Below, one piece after another: positions 8,436-16,045 of a DNA stretch of 51,667 nucleotides. The DNA lies in contig JAIDUK010000019.1 in the NCBI GenBank assembly GCA_029060215.1, positions 1 through 51,667 of the forward strand. Reading direction: 5' to 3'. The stretch is from Alistipes sp. (lineage in GTDB: Bacteria; Bacteroidota; Bacteroidia; Bacteroidales; Rikenellaceae). The translations under genes and the position numbers were made by a program. The number at the start of each line of letters is the position of its first letter. The first letter of the stretch is position 1. The notes below the pieces were generated by a model, which saw only the letters and a list, made by a program, of their open reading frames with translations, made no database searches and was not told the origin of the DNA.

Positions 8436-9401
8436 CTATTCACCGGCATTCATGACGAAAGTCTCGCGGGCCGGATTGTCGAAATAGCCGTCGCTTATGA
8501 AGTACATCATATGGAAGACGAAGGTCTGTCCGCCGTCCCAATAGCTGGGGAACTCACTGGCGGGGAACTTGCTCGGACTATAGGTCTGACCGTCGCAGAC
8601 GTAGACCTTGCCGTAGGTCGAATGGTCGGAACCGATGTACTGATCGGAAACGGTGACGGACGCATACTCCTTGCCGTCGACGGTGACCGTCTTCGACGGA
8701 TCGACCGAGAAGATGAGGTTGACGCCGCCGCCCCAATTGGTCAGACGGAACGTGTTGGTGCCTGCGGCCCGCTCGAGGGTCGGCTCGTCGTCATCGCCCT
8801 CCCACCAGAAGTTGTAGGAGTAGACACCGCCCTGCACGACGGGGCTGCCGTCGGTGCCGAGCACATAATCGGCTTCGGTCAGGTCGTTGGAAAGCAATTT
8901 GGAGAAATCCTTGAGCACGTAGCAGGGCTGCCAAGTAAGCGCGAGCGAGGCCTTGAACACCAAAGCGGCATTCTTGGTGCCGATTTGGTTGGGGCTCTGC
9001 GTCTCGGGATCGACCTCGGGATTGACGGCCGTGATCCTTACGGCGTAGTCGTTGCCCGGCACGAACTCATCCTTGAGCAACTCCAGAAAGATCGAAGCCT
9101 TGTATTCGCCGGCCTTGAACGTGACGGTTTCGGGCACCGAAATGAAATCGGTGCTGCCGGAGACCGAAAGGGCGACCGTAAACTCCTTGCTGGCGCTCTG
9201 ACGCAGCAGATAGATCTCTGCGGTCTGCGTCCCGGGAACCGAAGCGTCGAGCGAAACCGAGGTCTCGGAGTTGGCGAAATAAGCCAGTTCGGAGTTCTCG
9301 CCCGAAGTATCGAACTTGGCGACCTCTTGGTCCTGACTGCACCCCCCCCCGAACGCGAGTAGGAAAGCAGCTGCGAAGAACGATTTAACGATGTTTTTCA
9401 T
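8436..9401 (-). CDS. SusCD-associated lipoprotein with DUF1735-like N-terminal region; G9 tract at the lipobox
   Basis: A 321-residue predicted surface lipoprotein, third gene of the susC1-susD1 operon, 28 bases after susD1. The signal peptide (1-20) ends FGGG before Cys21. Residues about 45-125 resemble the N-terminal immunoglobulin-like module of SusD-linked lipoproteins (FTVALSVSGST, VPETVTFKAGEYKASI, NDYAVRITA). Such proteins usually sit outside the cell and bind or present the same substrate as their SusCD pair. The C-terminal half (about 160-321) is not recognised by me. Odd feature: Gly18-Gly20 are encoded by nine consecutive G (plus-strand C9, 9342-9350), so one-base slippage would frameshift the protein before its lipidated Cys. 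Confidence 0.78.
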   Translation of the reverse strand: MKNIVKSFFAAAFLLAFGGGCSQDQEVAKFDTSGENSELAYFANSETSVSLDASVPGTQTAEIYLLRQSASKEFTVALSVSGSTDFISVPETVTFKAGEYKASIFLELLKDEFVPGNDYAVRITAVNPEVDPETQSPNQIGTKNAALVFKASLALTWQPCYVLKDFSKLLSNDLTEADYVLGTDGSPVVQGGVYSYNFWWEGDDDEPTLERAAGTNTFRLTNWGGGVNLIFSVDPSKTVTVDGKEYASVTVSDQYIGSDHSTYGKVYVCDGQTYSPSKFPASEFPSYWDGGQTFVFHMMYFISDGYFDNPARETFVMNAGE

Positions 9402-9429
9402 ATCGTATGATTTTTAATGCGTTGAATGA

Positions 9430-11019
9430 TTATTCTGCGGTGTCGCCGAGCGGGTTCTGCACGATGTTGGGGTTGCCGTCCAACTCCTTCTGCGGGAGAA
9501 GAAGCACCCAAGCGAAAGTGCCGGGCGACTGCGTGTCGCGGGACGGAATGAGCGATGCCGGGCTGAAATCGGGGTTGTCCTCCTCGTCGACGGCCACACG
9601 CTTGAAACCCTGCCCCAGACGCTTGATGTCGAACAGACGGCCGTACTCGCCCCACAGCTCGATGCGGCGCTGGATGAGAATCTCCTCGAGGAGCGAACCC
9701 GTCGTACCTGCGCCGTCGCTGCCTGCGGCCAACGTGCCGAGCTCCTTGCCCGACTTCGATGCGTTCTTGTAAGCGCTGTCGCGGTTGGCCATCAACCGGT
9801 TGAGATAGATGCGGGCCTGCTCGTCGTTGCCCTGCTGGCAATAGGCCTCGGCAGCGGTCAGCAGCATCTCCTCGGCACGCATGTAGATGTAGTCGCCCAA
9901 CCACGAATCGCCCTTGAACTTGAACTTCACCTGACAATAGCGGATATTCTCGCCGGAAGCCTGATAATTGGCGTTGTCGAAGTCGCCCAACCACCATGCG
10001 CGGCGTGCATCGGTTGCGTTCATGCGGTTCCAGAGCCAAGCCGTGCAGCAACGGCGGGCGGTCTTGGCATAACCGTCGTGACCGGCGTCCATCTGCGACT
10101 GGAACGAGAGATACATGCCGTAGTTGTCGGTGGTCTTGACATCGCCCCACATGACGCTGGGCAGCGCCGTGATGTCGTTCATGCCGCTGGCGAGCTGCGC
10201 TGCGGTGAGCGTCTCCTTGCCTGCATAACCTTTCAACGCCTCGTCGGCCGCTGCGACGGCATCGTCCCACTTGTGCATGGTCAGAGCGACGCGGGCCTTG
10301 ATGCCGTTGGCCACGTAGTAGTCGATCTCGGTCTTGTTGCTGCGGACGATTCCGGCTTTCAGAGCCTCGTCGAGCAAACCGATACCGGTCGTCAGATCGG
10401 GATAGATGGCCTCCTCGTAAACAAACTTGTTGGTCGAACGGGCGGCACCCTTGGTTTCGGAAGTCGTAGGCTCCAGATAAACCGGGACGCACGGGTCCTC
10501 AGGATAATAGAAGTAAGCACGAGCGTAGACCTGAGCCAGCATGTGGTAGCAGAAAGCACGCAGGACATAGGCCTGACCGAGGATGTATTTGCCTTGGGTG
10601 CTCTCCGAAAGCAGATCGCCTGCGCCGATGAGGTTGTTGCACGAATTGATGGTGGTGTAGTAGCAATTCCACGTAGTGGCGCACTGAAGACGCGGATCGT
10701 CGAACCAACTTTTGATGCTGTAGGAATAGGTCTGCCACATCCAGCCTTTGCCCGAACCCGAAAGTACGTAGTCCTCGGCCAGTGCGTCGCCGGTCAGATA
10801 AGTTTCGGTCAGACCGAAGCCGATGCCCGAACTGTAGTTGCCCTGCCAGCCGCCGATACCCAAGTTGGCCAACGTTCCGGTGAGAGCCGACTGGGCATTG
10901 TCGGTGCTGCCGTAGACCACGTCGCCCGGCACCTTGTTCCCGGGGAACGTCTCCAGCGAATCCTTCGAACAGGAGAACGCGAGGGAGGCCGCGATACCCA
11001 ATAAAAATATTCTTTTCAT
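9430..11019 (-). CDS. SusD/RagB-family nutrient-binding outer-membrane lipoprotein (SusD1)
   Basis: A 529-residue lipoprotein that acts as the lid over the SusC barrel and binds the substrate at the cell surface. The signal peptide ends LAFSC, with lipidated Cys17. SusD hallmarks: YILGQAYVLRAFCYHMLAQ in the TPR helices (about 145-163), YIYMRAEEMLLTAAEAY (about 375-391), IQRRIELWGEYGRLFDIKR (about 453-471) and a C-terminal LLLPQKELDGNPNIVQNP. It follows susC1 by 21 bases. The substrate is not predictable from the sequence; no glycosidase, lyase or peptidase sits in this operon. Confidence 0.95.
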   Translation of the reverse strand: MKRIFLLGIAASLAFSCSKDSLETFPGNKVPGDVVYGSTDNAQSALTGTLANLGIGGWQGNYSSGIGFGLTETYLTGDALAEDYVLSGSGKGWMWQTYSYSIKSWFDDPRLQCATTWNCYYTTINSCNNLIGAGDLLSESTQGKYILGQAYVLRAFCYHMLAQVYARAYFYYPEDPCVPVYLEPTTSETKGAARSTNKFVYEEAIYPDLTTGIGLLDEALKAGIVRSNKTEIDYYVANGIKARVALTMHKWDDAVAAADEALKGYAGKETLTAAQLASGMNDITALPSVMWGDVKTTDNYGMYLSFQSQMDAGHDGYAKTARRCCTAWLWNRMNATDARRAWWLGDFDNANYQASGENIRYCQVKFKFKGDSWLGDYIYMRAEEMLLTAAEAYCQQGNDEQARIYLNRLMANRDSAYKNASKSGKELGTLAAGSDGAGTTGSLLEEILIQRRIELWGEYGRLFDIKRLGQGFKRVAVDEEDNPDFSPASLIPSRDTQSPGTFAWVLLLPQKELDGNPNIVQNPLGDTAE

Positions 11020-11040
11020 AATCTTGATCTGCGGTTAAAG

Positions 11041-14000
11041 TTAGAATTTGATGTCCAGACCTGCCACGAAGCTGCGCGAGGGCGTGTAGACGAAGCCCGT
11101 CGAACCGGTGAGCGAATAGGTCGGGTTCATACCTTTCAAGTGGGTGAAGAGGGCCAAGTTGTCCAACGAACAATAGACGCGGACGCTCTTCATGCCGATG
11201 TAGCTGGCCGCCTTGCGGGGGATCGTATAACCCACGGTGATGTTCTTGATGGCGAAGTACGAAGCGTCGACGAGGAAACGGTCCGAAGAGATGCTGCTGG
11301 TGCCGACCTCGACGCGCGGAACGTCGGTGATGTCGCCCGGCTGCTTCCAAGCACGCAGCTGGTGCTTGTGGAACGTCTGGCCGTAGTAGAACGGATTCAT
11401 CGTCGAACTGTAGATGCCTTCGTTGACCTTGCCGCCGATCGAGTAGGTGGTCAGGATCGAGACGTCGAGACCCTTCCAGCGGAAGTTGGTGCCGATGCTG
11501 CCGAAGAGGTCGGGGATGCGGCTGCCGCAATAGTAACGGCTGCCCGAAGCCTTGGCCGTGTCGGAGGTGATGTACTCGTTGACGATGTTGCCTGTCTCGT
11601 CCTTGTCATAAGCCCAGTAGAGTGCGGCACCCGTTGCCGGATCGACACCTGCGAACTTGGGCATGTAATAGGTATAGATGGGCAGACCCTCGCGGATGAT
11701 GCGCGAACCGTCGACGATTTCGGGAGTCTCGGGCGTCAGCTTGAGCACCTTGTTGTTCTGCGTGGCGGCCATGACGGTCACGTCCCAACGCATGTCGGGC
11801 TTGTCGATCAGCACGCCGTTCAACGAAATCTCCCAACCCGTGTTGCGCATCTCGCCGATGTTGTCGAGATAAGATTCGAAACCGCTCGAGAATGCCATCG
11901 GACGCTCCAGAATCATGTCGGTCGTCTTGCGGTTGTAATACTCGACTTCCAGATTGAGCCGGCTGCCGAACAGGGCGGCCTCGATACCCACGTTGAAGTT
12001 GGCGTTCTTCTCCCACGTGAGGCTGGGGTTGGCCAGCTGTGCGAGCGAGAAACCGTAGCTGCTGCCCGTCGAATTGACATCGTAGTAGCCCTGCCAGCCG
12101 TAGTAGTTGTCGTAGCCGGCGGCATCGAGAATGCCCTCGTTGCCCTGCACGCCGTACGAAGCCTTGAGCGTCAGGTTGTCGAGCCACGACACGTTCTTCA
12201 TGAACTGCTCCTGCGAGATGCGCCACGAAGCGCCGACCGACCAGAAATGGCCCCAACGAGTGTCGGGCGCGAAACGCGACGAACCGTCGGTACGCCAGCT
12301 GGCGTCGATGTAGTACTTGTTGTCGTAACCGTAGTTCAGACGTGCGAAGTAGGATTCGATCCGGTGGTCCGCGGTGCTGGATTCCGCCGAGTTGATCGTG
12401 GCGCCGACCACCTCGTAGAGACCCTCCACAAGACCCGAACGGCTGGCTTCGAGGTAGTTCTCCTCGTAGCTGTAGAACTCATGACCCAGCAGGGCGCTGA
12501 CCTCGTGCTTGTCGGCGAAGGTGCGGTTGTAGGTCAGCAGCTGGTTGAACGTGTAGGTCATGTAGCGATAGTTGTACTTGTAGATCAGACCGCCGTTCGA
12601 GGCTTGGTTGCCGTGCAGCCGGTTGTAGTACTGCATGTTGTTGGACATCTGGTAGTCCACGCCGAAGTTGGCCGTGAACTTCAGACCCTGCAAGGCCCCG
12701 GCTTTCTCGCTGTCGCTGCCGAAAGTGAGGTAGGTGCGGGCCGAAAGGCTTTCCGTAGTGTTCGAGGTCGGGTCGTCGTAGAACCCGGCGATCACGTTGG
12801 TGTTGGTATCCTGCGGACGGGTTTCGCCGTAGTCGTACTGCTTCTTGCCGTTCTCGCCGAGCAGGTTCTTGCCCTCGGCATCCTTCATGTAGACCGGATA
12901 GATCGGGGCCATGAGCTGAGCCGAATAGAAGACGTTGGAGCTGGACGAACCCGTATAACGGTTGGTGTTGGACTTCGAGTGGGCGAAGTTGGCGTTCATA
13001 CCGCCTGCGAACCAATGCTTGGGCGTGGTGTCGTAGCTTACGCGGCCCGTGTAGCGCTGGAAGTTCGTAGACTTGAGGATACCGTCCTCGTCGAGGTAGC
13101 TGATCGACATGCTTCCGCGGTGGATGTTGTTGCCGCCCGAAATCGAAGCCTGATATTCCTGACGGAAGGCTGCGTTGTCGGTCACTTCGTCGATCCAGCT
13201 TTCATCCCAAGCCGAAACGGCGTCGGCACGGACCTTGCCCGTGGCGGGATCGACCAGATCGGCCCAGCTGTAGTTCTTGAACGGGTTGTAGGCGGCGCCC
13301 AGCGTGCCGCCCAGACGCGACGAGGCGTACTGACGAGCGGCCGCATCGGTGTATCCTCCCGTAAAGTAGGCCGAATTGTAGAGCGACTGCCAGTTCAGCT
13401 CGACGTATTCGCGCTGGTTGACGAGGTCGTAGTTGGGAATCGCACGCGACGACACGCCCAGCGTAGCTTTGAAATTGACGTCTACGTCGCCCTGACGGCC
13501 GCGCTTGGTGGTGATGACGATCACACCGTTGGCGCCGCGCGCACCGTAGAGCGCTCCGGCCGAAGCATCCTTGAGCACGGTGATCGATTCGATGTCGTCC
13601 GGGTTGATGGCGTTGATCGAACCGGAATAGGCCACACCGTCGACCACATAAAGCGGCTGCGAGCTGGCGTTGATCGAACCGAAGCCGCGGATGGAAACCG
13701 ATGCGCTCGATCCCGGCTGGCCCGTACCCGAGGTGGTCTGCACGCCTGCGACCTGTCCTTCGAGCGCTTTCGAGACGTTGGAAACGACGCGTTTTTCGAG
13801 GTTCTCGGACTTGATGACCGCAGCCGAACCGGTGAAGGATTCTTTCTTGGCCGTACCGTAAGCTACGACGATGACGTCATCGATAGCCTGCGTATCTTCG
13901 GCGAGGGTTACGTCGAGCACGGTCTTGCCGGCCACGGCCACCTGCTGTGCCTGATAGCCGATGAACGACACGGTCAGCGTGCCGTCGGCAGGTGCCGCAA

Positions 14001-14187
14001 CGGTGTACTTGCCGTTGGAACCGGTCGTCGTACCCACCGACGTCCCGTCGACCAGTACGGTCGCTCCGACGATCGGCTGACCCTCGGAATTGGTAACCGT
14101 ACCGGATATTTGCCGGTTCTGAGCCCCGACGAACATCGCTCCGGCGCCCAAAACAGCAATTAACGATAGTACAAGTTTTCTTACCAT
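11041..14187 (-). CDS. SusC/RagA-family TonB-dependent transporter (SusC1)
   Basis: A 1048-residue outer-membrane importer. Domains: signal peptide 1-22 (cut after GAQ), a carboxypeptidase-regulatory-like domain (about 26-101) with SFIGYQAQQVAVAGK, the DDVIVVAYG linker (103-111), the plug (about 118-230) with SIRGFGS, LYVVDGVAYSG, IESITVLKDASAGALYGARG and GVIVITTKRG, then the beta-barrel ending in Phe. There is no STN domain, so it is not an obvious anti-sigma-signalling transporter. The first 77 bases (codons 1-25) and the 35-base leader are identical to those of susC3 on the opposite strand, forming a perfect inverted repeat. Of the two it is the one next to a recognisable promoter, so I infer it is the expressed copy in this orientation. 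Confidence 0.96.
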   Translation of the reverse strand: MVRKLVLSLIAVLGAGAMFVGAQNRQISGTVTNSEGQPIVGATVLVDGTSVGTTTGSNGKYTVAAPADGTLTVSFIGYQAQQVAVAGKTVLDVTLAEDTQAIDDVIVVAYGTAKKESFTGSAAVIKSENLEKRVVSNVSKALEGQVAGVQTTSGTGQPGSSASVSIRGFGSINASSQPLYVVDGVAYSGSINAINPDDIESITVLKDASAGALYGARGANGVIVITTKRGRQGDVDVNFKATLGVSSRAIPNYDLVNQREYVELNWQSLYNSAYFTGGYTDAAARQYASSRLGGTLGAAYNPFKNYSWADLVDPATGKVRADAVSAWDESWIDEVTDNAAFRQEYQASISGGNNIHRGSMSISYLDEDGILKSTNFQRYTGRVSYDTTPKHWFAGGMNANFAHSKSNTNRYTGSSSSNVFYSAQLMAPIYPVYMKDAEGKNLLGENGKKQYDYGETRPQDTNTNVIAGFYDDPTSNTTESLSARTYLTFGSDSEKAGALQGLKFTANFGVDYQMSNNMQYYNRLHGNQASNGGLIYKYNYRYMTYTFNQLLTYNRTFADKHEVSALLGHEFYSYEENYLEASRSGLVEGLYEVVGATINSAESSTADHRIESYFARLNYGYDNKYYIDASWRTDGSSRFAPDTRWGHFWSVGASWRISQEQFMKNVSWLDNLTLKASYGVQGNEGILDAAGYDNYYGWQGYYDVNSTGSSYGFSLAQLANPSLTWEKNANFNVGIEAALFGSRLNLEVEYYNRKTTDMILERPMAFSSGFESYLDNIGEMRNTGWEISLNGVLIDKPDMRWDVTVMAATQNNKVLKLTPETPEIVDGSRIIREGLPIYTYYMPKFAGVDPATGAALYWAYDKDETGNIVNEYITSDTAKASGSRYYCGSRIPDLFGSIGTNFRWKGLDVSILTTYSIGGKVNEGIYSSTMNPFYYGQTFHKHQLRAWKQPGDITDVPRVEVGTSSISSDRFLVDASYFAIKNITVGYTIPRKAASYIGMKSVRVYCSLDNLALFTHLKGMNPTYSLTGSTGFVYTPSRSFVAGLDIKF

Positions 14188-14222
14188 AAACGTTAATTTT
14201 TAGTGGTTTTTTAAAATAAAAA
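14111..14222 (-). repeat. 112-bp perfect inverted repeat, copy 1 (susC1 5' end)
   Basis: The reverse complement of this segment matches 20871-20982 base for base over 112 positions. It covers the susC1 leader and codons 1-25. Identity stops abruptly at both ends: C versus G just outside the leader side, and AAATATCC versus GGTGTCC in the coding side. Candidate recombination site for inversion of the 6.65-kb segment between the copies. Confidence 0.97.
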
Positions 14223-14230
14223 GCTCATTG

Positions 14231-14261
14231 CAAAGGTAAGAAACGGAAAGCCGAAAAGCAA
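14231..14261 (-). promoter_or_regulatory. Promoter of the susC1 operon, immediately outside the inverted repeat
   Basis: On the minus strand TTG (14259-14261), 20 bases, then TACCTTTG (14231-14238) fits the Bacteroidetes -33/-7 pattern. Transcription should begin within a few bases of 14225, right at the outer boundary of the inverted repeat at 14222. The promoter lies inside the invertible interval while the whole leader lies in the repeat. Confidence 0.72.
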
Positions 14262-14420
14262 GAATATTTATAAGAAAATTTAGCAACATGACGATTGTTT
14301 TGCGAAAAGTAAATTTAAGATTACATTTTATCCCCGATTTTAAGAAACCGCTTTCGAATTGTAATTGTCCGAGCGAGACAACTTTCGGCCTTTATTGAAA
14401 AAAAGAGCAAAACGAACGGA

Positions 14421-14451
14421 TTGTTAGCGGAAGCCCCTGCGCAGCTAACAA
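14421..14451 (-). terminator. Hairpin 3' of the recombinase gene (possible terminator or recombinase site)
   Basis: TTGTTAGC (14421-14428) and GCTAACAA (14444-14451) form a perfect 8-bp stem about 33 bases beyond the recombinase stop. The T-rich tract follows only after about 20 bases, so termination is possible but not textbook. It lies between the recombinase gene and the susC1 promoter. Confidence 0.45.
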
Positions 14452-14483
14452 GGTGAAAGCAAAACGGCGCTACGAACGTCGAA

Positions 14484-15722
14484 CTATTTGCGAAGTTCGG
14501 CGACGGCAGCCTGCGGGTAGAGCGTGTCGATGCGTTCGGAAAGGCGGTTCATCTCGCCGTCGAGCGTCGAATGCGTGATGACGGCATAAATCTGCGTGGT
14601 GCGTATGTTTTTGTGGCCCAGTAGTTTGCTGATGGTTTCGATGGCGACCCCCTGCGAGAGGGTGATGGTCGTGGCGAAGGTGTGGCGGGCAGTGTGGAAC
14701 GTGACCCGTTTGGAGATACCCGCCGCAGCCGTAATCTGCTCCAGTCGCTTGTTGCACCAGCCGTTGCCGGGCAGGCGGAAGATCGGATCGTCGTTTCCGG
14801 CAGGCAGATAGCGTTCGAGAATGGCCAGCGGCACGGCGAACAGGCGTACGCAGACCTCGGTGCCCGTTTTGCGACGGGTAAGCCCGATCCATGCGTGGCT
14901 GCCCTCCTGCTGGATATGCCGCCGGGTGAGGCCGCAGAGGTCGACATAGGAAAGCCCCGTGAAACAGCTGAACAGAAAGGCGTCGCGCACGAGCTGCCAT
15001 CCCCCGGCAGGAAGTTCCAGCTGCATGATGCGGGTTATCTCCTCTTCGCTCAGATAGTTGCGGTTGACGAACTCGCTGTGGAGCTTGTATCCGGCAAAAG
15101 GGTCGCTTGTCAAGTAGCCCTTGCTGCGGGCCAGCATCAGCACATGTTTCAGCGCGATCATATAGACCCATGCCGTGTTCTTCTTGTGGCTGCATTTCTG
15201 CACGATATAGGCATGGAATCCGGTGACGAAAGCCTTGTCGAGCTGGGAGAAAGCCAGATCGTCGCGCCGGTAGGTCTGGGCGATGTAACGTTCCAGATGC
15301 TGGCAGACACACCTATATTTATTATAGGTGGCCATGCTGCGGCTCACGCCCACCATGCGGCGGAACTCCTCGTTGTGGCGGCGGAAGAACTCGACGATGC
15401 GGTTGCGGGCCTGCGAGATGCCCAGATAAGCCTCCTTGACCATGGTGGGAGTGACCGGCACGCCGCTCAGAAAAAGCGTCCGGTAGCACTGTTCGAGCCG
15501 GTAGCGGATGTCGGCCAGCTGGCGGTTGGTCTCTTCGGCGGCGCGTCCGCGGCCCGCCACCTGCCCGGCTGCCGGGCACCACGCATCCTGCTCGACATTC
15601 AGATGCGTCGACAGCTGCACGCGCTGGCCGCAGAGCGTGACGCGGGCCATGACCGGAATCCGGCCGTTTTTCAGGGGTGCATTCTTCTTCAGATAGAAAA
15701 GTATTTTGAACGTATTTCTCAT
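14484..15722 (-). CDS. Tyrosine-type site-specific recombinase (Bacteroidetes integrase/invertase type)
   Basis: A 412-residue DNA recombinase. I take ATG 15722 (MRNTFKILFYLKKN), the usual N-terminus of Bacteroidetes recombinases; the ATG at 15782 lies upstream of a likely -7 box. Regions: an arm-binding N-terminal domain (about 1-90), a SAM-like core-binding domain (about 115-220) and the catalytic domain (about 225-400). Catalytic residues seen: Lys285 in RRKTG, His343 and Arg346 in HTARH, His370 in LGHKN and nucleophile Tyr379 in TTQIYA. The first catalytic Arg is Ser258 (TGLSYVD), a substitution known from IntDOT-like enzymes, so activity is still expected. No other phage or element genes are adjacent; the inverted repeats flanking it suggest a local invertase role. 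Confidence 0.93.
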   Translation of the reverse strand: MRNTFKILFYLKKNAPLKNGRIPVMARVTLCGQRVQLSTHLNVEQDAWCPAAGQVAGRGRAAEETNRQLADIRYRLEQCYRTLFLSGVPVTPTMVKEAYLGISQARNRIVEFFRRHNEEFRRMVGVSRSMATYNKYRCVCQHLERYIAQTYRRDDLAFSQLDKAFVTGFHAYIVQKCSHKKNTAWVYMIALKHVLMLARSKGYLTSDPFAGYKLHSEFVNRNYLSEEEITRIMQLELPAGGWQLVRDAFLFSCFTGLSYVDLCGLTRRHIQQEGSHAWIGLTRRKTGTEVCVRLFAVPLAILERYLPAGNDDPIFRLPGNGWCNKRLEQITAAAGISKRVTFHTARHTFATTITLSQGVAIETISKLLGHKNIRTTQIYAVITHSTLDGEMNRLSERIDTLYPQAAVAELRK

Positions 15723-16045
15723 CCGCTTACGGCTTGGTTTCAAGTTCGATTCGGCGTTAAAGGTAACGATTAAGCACCGCATTTTGAAGGATGAATCGGC
15801 CCAAATAGCTTATTGTCCACCCGTTCTGCGGGCCGCAGAGGTTACTTTTTGGCAACCCGTCCGGGGGCGTTCCGGCTCCCCGCCCTCGGTTCGCGGCTTG
15901 GTTCTTGCTGATTATCAACAAAGTGTCCGTTTTTCATGGCAATTCATATGGTTTAGAGACTAATCGTTTGACTATCAGCGCTTTGCTTTTGCGTCCCGTC
16001 GCTCCGTGTTTTTTATTTTACAAATCCCAAATTAAACTTACGCTT
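15723..16045. promoter_or_regulatory. Divergent regulatory region between recombinase and susC2
   Basis: For the recombinase (minus strand) TACCTTTA at 15765-15758 is a 7-of-8 match to the -7 consensus and supports the 15722 start. For susC2 I see no convincing TTTG/TAnnTTTG pair. The susC2 leader shares pieces with the susC3 leader: GGTTACTTTTTGGCAACC (15840-15857) resembles GGTAACTTTCTGGCGACC (20753-20770), both are followed by a GC-rich hairpin, an ATTATCA motif and TGCGTCCCG, then TTTTTATTTT (16010-16019) before the ATG. The susC2 leader-proximal sequence is a diverged relative of the 112-bp repeat. Confidence 0.55.

Noticed and set aside
11140..14163. Open frame of about 1000 codons antisense to susC1 (similar frames of 880-1040 codons run antisense to mutL, susC2 and susC3)
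   Set aside because: These come from GC-rich codon use in the sense genes, which removes stops in one antisense frame. Their translations are His/Arg/Val-rich with no domain, and sense genes are unmistakable.
15723..15782. Start of the recombinase at ATG 15782
   Set aside because: The 20 extra residues are not typical, and a likely -7 promoter element (15758-15765) lies downstream of that ATG.
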